A DNA stretch of 64,000 nucleotides from Ambrosia x helenae (taxonomy: Eukaryota > Streptophyta > Magnoliopsida > Asterales > Asteraceae). A program made the translations under genes and the position numbers. The stretch is taken from the NCBI GenBank assembly GCA_030844895.1, contig CM061229.1, forward strand, positions 110,358,975 to 110,422,974. Direction: 5' to 3'. Position 1 is the first letter of the stretch; each line of letters starts with the position of its first letter. Below, piece after piece: positions 58,148 to 64,000 of this stretch. The notes beneath the pieces are model-generated. The model had not been told where the DNA came from, made no database searches, and saw nothing but the letters and a program-made list of their open reading frames with translations.

Positions 58148-58747
58148 GCTCTAAGAAGGTCACATGATTAGTTGAGGTATTAAATTGTAAAAGTAGTTAA
58201 GTTGAAGGCCTATGAAAGTGTAATATGCTGCAATGGCACATGGCACATGGTTAAGTAAGTACATATTATTATCTCTAGAACTGGAGTTCACTCCACCGCT
58301 CAAAACATGTGGTTATGTCATCACATGTTTATAAATAACTTTGTCTGATTCTTTCCAAATTTAAGGTTTAAAACCTTAAAAGTCAACAAAATTTCCACTT
58401 CATAGATACCCATTTAAATTCTTGTAGATCACAGATACTGGATTCTTCTGCAGGTATCTTTTCTATCCAACTCTCTGTTTTTTATATATAGTTTTTGCAA
58501 GAATGAGTAATTTATTTCATGGGTAATTTTTGTTTCTTGATTTTGTGTTGATTTGATGATAAAGTTTGGATCTTGGAAAGTTGGATTTAGTGACTGGTTA
58601 CCAGAATCTTGAAAAGAAACAACAGTTCCAATCAGCAATCTTTTTGGGATCATGTAATTATTGTGAAGTTTGTTATTATTAATTCCTTAAATGATACCAT
58701 TAGTTAATTACCTTTGGCATTCTTTTTTAGATTAGCTATTATTAGCC

Positions 58748-58946
58748 ACCACCCACCATTTGGTAGAGTGGTATAGGGAAACGAAGATAAGAGCCCGAGG
58801 CCATTTGGTTTTATGTTCGAATCCGATCGAGAGGGGTTTTACCGCATTGGCCTTCGGGCGGCGGGGTTTTTCCCGAATTGATGGTTTGGTGGACTTGGGC
58901 ACTGGCAGTGCAGGTGATATTTAGTTGGCTGTTAAAAAAAAAAAGT
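58748..58946 (+). mobile_element. tRNA-derived SINE
   Basis: Box A TGGTAGAGTGG (58761-58771), box B TGTTCGAATCC (58814-58824), a GC-rich body and a poly-A tail. It is flanked by the 11-bp duplication TATTATTAGCC (58737-58747 and 58947-58957). Confidence 0.85.
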
Positions 58947-59038
58947 TATTATTAGCCCCCATTGTGATTTAAGATTATTTGGCAAACCATGAGTCCCTGA
59001 CTTAGATTTATAATGACTAGGTTAAAGGTGGTGTTTAG

Positions 59039-59222
59039 CAGTGGCGCAGCTTGAAAATCCGGACGGGGGCGGAAGTATATAACTAATTTTTTTATAAAAA
59101 AACGGGGGGTCGAAACCGTATATACCAAAAAAATTCTATACAACTATTATATAATCGGAACTTCTGAACGAAAATTCGGGAGGTCGGCCGCCCCTCCCCG
59201 CCCCAAGAAAGCTACGCCACTG
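59039..59222. mobile_element. hAT MITE, 184 bp
   Basis: The inverted ends are CAGTGGCGCAGCTT and AAGCTACGCCACTG. The 8-bp duplication is GTGTTTAG (59031-59038) and GTGTTTGG (59223-59230), one base different. No coding content. Confidence 0.82.
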
Positions 59223-59342
59223 GTGTTTGGATTGCAAAATATCATGTTAAAAAGCATTGTTTATAAATCCTCAAGAGCATTAAAAAGTATATATCCAAAC
59301 ACCCCCTCAAACTTGCATAATATGGGCAAAAACATCTTGAAG

Positions 59343-59603
59343 GGGTGGTGTAGTGGTAAGCACGTAACTCCGTCTAGCAGAGGTCCCATGTCCATATACG
59401 CTTCCACTCGTTTCTTACCCATAACCTCTTAAAGACCGCCTGCCTAGCGCAAGCTACGATTTACCTGATTACGTTGGTTAGTAGGGTATTGGCGGGCTTC
59501 CATTGGTTTCTTACCCATAACCTCTTAAAGACTGTCTGCCTAGCGCAAGCTACTATATACATGATCCCGTTGGTTAGAAGGGTATTGGTGGGTCCCATGA
59601 GCT
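59343..59603 (+). mobile_element. SINE-like element with internal 96-bp duplication
   Basis: Box A-like TGGTGTAGTGG (59346-59356) and a decayed box B region (AGGTCCCATGTCC, near 59381). The 96-bp stretch from 59410 (GTTTCTTACCC...) is repeated in tandem from 59506. No clear TSD. Confidence 0.55.
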
Positions 59604-59733
59604 TTCTGGTAACGGTTTCTCATGGCTACATGAAAGGAAGGAAAATCATTTATCTTTGGTTTTCAAATTATATTTTTTAACAAATTTAATTGTCTTACAT
59701 TTGTATTTATCTTGTAACAGTTTAAGTTGGAAT

Positions 59734-62522
59734 ATGGGAGGGGGGATGAAGTCTTTTCTGGAAAGAGTTTTGCCTTTTGCTGCTATGATGGTGGTAGAAT
59801 GTGGTGAAGTTGGGATGATTACATTAGGGAAAGCAGCGATGAACAACGGGCTAAGCAATCTTGTTTACGTAGTTTACTATAATGGCCTTGGCACTATTCT
59901 TCTCCTTCCTAATTTCATCGTCCACAGCTGCAGGTTCGTGATCTATAATCATTGTTATAATTTACAATTTACCATATACTTTGATGCGTGTTTATTCCGT
60001 GCATGCAATGTATTAACTTTGTCGTTATTGGTTTTCGCAGAAGTAATCGACCCCCTCTCACTTTTTCTGTTCTTACGAAGCTCTTTGGCCTGGGCCTTTT
60101 AGGGTAAGTAACTACTTCTTTTGGTAGAGATATAGAGAAGACAATGGGTCAAACAAGTTTTAAAAAATAGTCTAAAGGAATCAGATCAGAATGGGTCAAA
60201 TGGGTCAAAAGGTATCCAAAGTGTAATTTAATACATAAATCCTCCTAAAGCATTGTATTTAAAAAGTCATATTATTGAAATAATGTGTTTTTAGACTTGT
60301 ATTGACACACTGATAATCAATATTAAAAAGTTAAAAACTGGACAAGTTTTTTAGATCCTACCCAATGCAACCATTTTACTACCTCTAAATCCCGCTATCC
60401 TTTATGAATTTTGTTAATTCCGACTAGTTTTTTCATTATACACCTCATTGAAACCGGGGGTATGTGCGCAAAAAAAAAAAAAAAAAAAAAAGAATTCAAA
60501 ACATGTAAAAAATGCCATTATGCTGCATCGGTGCATCCTATTCGGCCTTAAAACTTTTTTTTATTTTGATAATGCATATCCTAGTTGAAATGTTGGATAT
60601 GCAGTTTATATTCATACATTAGGGGTGCAGGATTTGTCTTTTGCAGGTGAGCGCATATGCTGGTATCAACTATAGCTCTCCAACACTAGCTGCTGCATTG
60701 GGAAACTTGATTCCAGCTTTTACGTTTGTGTTTGCTATCATCTTTAGGTAAGTATTGGTTTGTACACTGTACACGCTTGTTCTAGGACCAACGCTTGCTA
60801 GATAATTTAGGGGAATATTAATATATTTCTGAAAATGTTGAAATTTGTCATCTAATTTAATTTGTGCTAGAAGGATATCTCTGGTTTTGCATTGTTAACA
60901 TAATAGATGGAATAAAAAACATAAATACCATAGGTGAAAATGGATTACGTCGGGTTGGCTACCTGACCTGTAATCTTTTCTTCCTAAAACAACTACTAAA
61001 AATGAACTAAATTTTAAATAAAGCCAAATTTCATTATTCTATTAAAGAATAATGAGATGAGTTGCTTACTGTTCATATAATGCATACAACTTTATTCTAG
61101 GATCCCTCCTCGGGACAAATACTTTTAGCATACCTCTTCCGTTTGATCCACGCCGTAGTCTATTCTAGTAAGATGATACACACTAGCTAATAGTCCGCCT
61201 GGTGCTACATCATGGGCACATTGGGAACGGAGATAATTGTAACCATATACATATAAAATGACAGCATTGGAATGCCAATCCCCTCGTTATAGATAATTAA
61301 TGCATCAACTTTGATTACAGAAGTAATCAGAATTTTAAATAAAATGACGTAGGAGGTTGTATAATTGTATACATTAAAAAAAACATTACAATGTTAAAAA
61401 AAATATTTTTTTGACCCGTTTGAGGTAAAACATAACCCGAGTTAAAATCGGCATCTCTACAGCTTGTGTTTTGTTATTATCTGACTGATTTTACACGTTT
61501 AGGATTGAGAAGTTTGACATAAGAAAGTCAACAAGTCAAGCAAAAGCATTAGGTACAATTGTAGCTATAACAGGAGCATTCGTGATGACCCTTTATCAAG
61601 GTCCAGCTCTATTCAATGGGATTCTTGATCATGATTTAAACAACAATCTAGTTTCATCACAACAGTCAAATTGGGTACTCGGGGGTTTACTTATTACAAT
61701 CACTTGCGTTTGCTCTTCATCATGGAATGTTTTTCAGGTAATATTTTTATAAAACGCCTATTGTTTATATTCGTGATCACTCATCTTCTTATAAATTTTG
61801 AACCTTATTGTTTGTTTCATCCAGACAGCGACCGTTAAGGAGTATCCAGATGAAGTTACAGTAGTTTTCCTATTTTGCTGCTTCGGGACACTTCAATGCG
61901 CACTTTTTACTCTCCTTTACAAACGAAATACGGATGTTTGGATATTGGATAATAGCACTGAGTGGGTATCAATTGTTTTTGCGGTAAGCGAACCATGCAC
62001 TTGCATTGCAAAAAAAAATAATAATAAAAAAAAAATTAAAATCTGAATTAAATTATTCAGAAAACAATTTGATTAAAGTTAGAGATAGGTAAAAAGTTCA
62101 TATTTATTCTCAAAAATCATTTGATATTCATATACATTGTAGGCAGTATTTGGCACAGCAGTCCGCAACACTCTTATAACATGGTGTTTGCGCAAAAAGG
62201 GCCCGATTTTCGTCTCCATGTTCAAACCCATATCAATGGTGATTGCAGTAATCATGGGCATCCTGTTTCTTGGTGATGTTCTTCATTTAGGCAGGTAAAT
62301 ATATCAAATTTCATTTTTCAAGATTGTCATTAGATGCTTCGACTGAATGAAACGATGACCAAGATTCGATCTTGATTGTCTTGCAGTGTGATTGGAGCTG
62401 TGGTCATTGCTCTAGGAGTTTATACAGTTTTATATGGGCAATCCAAAGACAATAATTTGACGACAGACGATGTTTCAAGACTCGAATCGTCAACTGAAAA
62501 CACCCCTCTTGTCAAACAATAA
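59734..62522 (+). CDS. WAT1-related (UMAMIT-type) EamA-family membrane transporter
   Basis: Seven exons: 59734-59933, 60041-60103, 60631-60747, 61503-61737, 61825-61983, 62143-62294 and 62387-62522, all with GT-AG ends and in-phase joints. The product is 353 residues, usual for plant WAT1-like proteins. About ten hydrophobic helices are visible, in two EamA halves. Typical text includes MMVVECGEVG in the first helix, SNRPPLTF after the second, GINYSSPTLAAALGNLIPAFTF in the fourth, and a C-terminal half with FVSMFKPISMVIA and LGDVLHLGS. Relatives export amino acids or auxin-related compounds across the plasma or vacuolar membrane; the substrate here cannot be told. Exon 3 uses the acceptor at 60630, since the later one (60646) breaks the frame. 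No stop or shift is seen; it is the one intact host gene. Confidence 0.92.
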
Positions 62523-62766
62523 ATCGAGTCAAACTACCTTGTCAGGTGGTTCTTGATGTGCTATTATAACATCTATGTATATGTATCCAGAAGTTTAACT
62601 CTTTGTGTATTGATTGAGTTATAAGATTGATTTTCTTGGGAAAAGAATGCATCTGTCTAATATCAAGATTTAGCTTTTATTTAGTAAGAATGATTAGACA
62701 ATACATGTTCTAATGTTATTTGGGTATATATCTGTGTTATGGATTTGGTTGTTACTTTAAAATAAC

Positions 62767-63189
62767 TAGTGGTATGCAACCCGCGCATTGCGGCTGGAGC
62801 GCGGCAATTTTGGTTGATTTATTATGGTACCGGTACGATATTGACATACGTTATAACAAACAAAGAGAATACGCTATAAAGATGTAAGCGCGTCAAACAT
62901 GAAATTTCTTTTAAAAGTAAGAAACACAAAAGTGGCGTCGTAGATTAAACAATTGCCATGACAAAGCAACAAATTTATGTTTTTTTGGCATCATCATCGC
63001 CCAATCTTTAGCCCATTCCATAGCCGTTTTATTAGTAGCATATTTATCGTCGTACTCTTACGCTAGAGGCGTTAACTTATTAACAACCTATATGATAACT
63101 TCAAGACTCAACATAGTCATACCACAAGCACCATAACACTTCCTTGTTTTCGTACCCCTAGCTTTTGATACATTAGGCTCATTGGCACC
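62767..63189. other. Intergenic, possible transposon end
   Basis: ACTAGTGGTATGC followed by CCCGCGCATTGCGGC resembles a common plant element terminus. The rest is AT-rich with no gene. The stretch before it (62523-62766) is the likely 3' UTR of the transporter. Confidence 0.3.
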
Positions 63190-63398
63190 GAAGGCTACGC
63201 GTTTCCTAACCAGGGTCCAGCGAGTTATTCATAGTAATGTCTCGGCTCCGGGTGGGCAAGGTTACGTTTTTAGTCGGTTAGGGTTTGTCATTCAGAAAGG
63301 GGTGGCGGCGTAGCTTGTTGTTCGCATTCCTGCTATCCTGATGTAATTTGTAATGGTTTTTATTTGAAAATAAAGGACTTTTTCAATGAAAAAAAAAA
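63190..63398 (+). mobile_element. 5'-truncated LINE tail (possible)
   Basis: GC-richer text with broken coding flavour leads to AATAAAGGACTTTTTCAATG and a poly-A run (63389-63399). The AATAAA-like signal plus A-tail suggests a retroposed 3' end. No duplication was found. Confidence 0.35.
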
Positions 63399-63889
63399 GA
63401 CAAAGTCAAACAGATCCACATGAAATAACTAGGACCAAAAAGAAAAGACCTTTTGTTGTATTTGGCCCATCAACTAAATGAAGAGTTTTTTTTTTATTAT
63501 TATTTTTTCCTTTTTTGGGTGATATTAATCAGAGCATTATTTGGGAAAAAAATAATGGTGGGACAAAGACATCGTTTTCAAAGCCTAAAAGATCCAATGG
63601 TAAACCCAAGTTTATCTTCACATGCGTGTGTGCAAAAACAACATAAACTTGATAATTTGTTGCCTACTTTTAATAGTGGCCATGAATTGGGGCATATAAA
63701 ATATAAATGGGACCTCTAATAATCGGGCATGATGATAATGCATGAGTGTTTTTATTATGCTACTTGATTACTACATCATATTAATTTGTACTACATAAGA
63801 TTTTAATAATATGAAAGGCAATAAGAAATGGTATGTGAGTATGATGTAAGTGCAAAATTGTTGCTTTCAAAATACTCAGTGACGTGCAA
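63399..63889. other. Intergenic, nothing recognised
   Basis: T-rich and AT-rich text. The short open frame at 63453-63719 has no family features. No RNA gene or repeat seen. Confidence 0.5.
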
Positions 63890-64000
63890 AACTAGTGTAG
63901 TTAACGAGCCAAGTCGATCCGAACGGACTTTTGCTTATGCTTGGCTCATTTACAAACCGAATTGAACTGAGCGGCTCATTTACAACCGAGCCGAAAAGTG
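63890..64000. mobile_element. Transposon terminus running off the window (possible)
   Basis: GAGCC/GGCTC words recur in both orientations (AACGAGCC, CTTGGCTC, GCGGCTC, ACCGAGCC), as in subterminal regions of some plant hAT elements. The other end is outside. Confidence 0.3.

Larger units (their letters stand above)
58330..59720 (+). promoter_or_regulatory. Probable promoter and 5' UTR intron of the transporter gene
   Basis: TATAAATA at 58330-58337. CTGCAG/GTATCT at 58453/58454 could be the donor of a leader exon, and CTTGTAACAG ending at 59720 the acceptor, 13 bp before the ATG. The intron so defined (about 1.27 kb) would contain two SINEs and a hAT MITE. No transcript evidence. Confidence 0.4.

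Noticed and set aside
60647..60660. Acceptor at 60646 for exon 3 of the transporter
   Set aside because: It puts the sequence out of frame with a TGA; the acceptor at 60630 keeps the frame and the family sequence.
61798..62046. Frame extending past exon 5 of the transporter
   Set aside because: It runs into an A-rich intron; the GT donor at 61984 and the family text continue in exon 6.

Overview
The window is nuclear DNA of a flowering plant (eudicot; Asteraceae is a weak guess). The evidence is spliceable GT-AG genes, plant-type Ty3/gypsy retrotransposons, a PIF/Harbinger element, hAT elements, tRNA-derived SINEs and a fragment of the plastid rpoC2 gene. About 57 kb is nested transposable elements. 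The only ordinary gene is a seven-exon WAT1-related (UMAMIT-type) transporter at 59734-62522.

Layout, with labels A-G used throughout. (A) A Tat-lineage Ty3/gypsy element on + (1-26451; its 5' end lies outside) carries gag, protease, RT, two RNase H domains, integrase, an intron-containing antisense gene, an 81-bp tandem array and a 3' LTR. It is split by (B), a Tekay/Del-like element on - (2996-13622, target-site duplication [TSD] GCCGG), and by (F), a short Athila-like non-autonomous element (20966-26286, TSD CGAAC). A appears to sit inside a PIF/Harbinger element (transposase tail 26452-26563, Myb-like ORF1 26885-28155). (G) A 5'-truncated Reina chromovirus (about 28200-42720) is split by (C), a Tekay-like element on + (28945-39437, TSD GCATT). 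A nuclear plastid fragment of rpoC2 (43030-43184 and 56813-56888) is split by (D), a non-coding LTR element (43185-56812, TSD GAAGT). D is itself split by (E), a gag-only TR-GAG-type element (47753-55094, TSD ACTGC). From 56.9 kb on there are a fold-back MITE, a 765-bp hAT element, a SINE, a 184-bp hAT MITE, a second SINE and the transporter gene.

How the parts may work together. C, D and E share the U5 end, the tRNA-iMet primer site, a hairpin after it, a leader block of about 150 bp and the polypurine tract. They look like a coding partner, a Gag-only partner and a non-coding passenger that could use one machinery. No pol gene in the window is intact; E's gag is.

The strongest unexplained signals are RNA or DNA structures. 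(1) A perfect short hairpin lies just upstream of the polypurine tract in B, C, D, E, F and G. Its stem sequence changes but its pairing does not, and it sits exactly 18 nt before the LTR in B, C, D and E. (2) Four tandem stem-loops with 19-nt loops of one consensus lie in the leader of D. (3) tRNA-like box A/box B modules flank the TATA box in the LTRs of C and E. (4) A probable intron lies in U5 of C, D and E, with a second acceptor just before gag in C and E. All positions were read by eye; no search, alignment or folding program was run.
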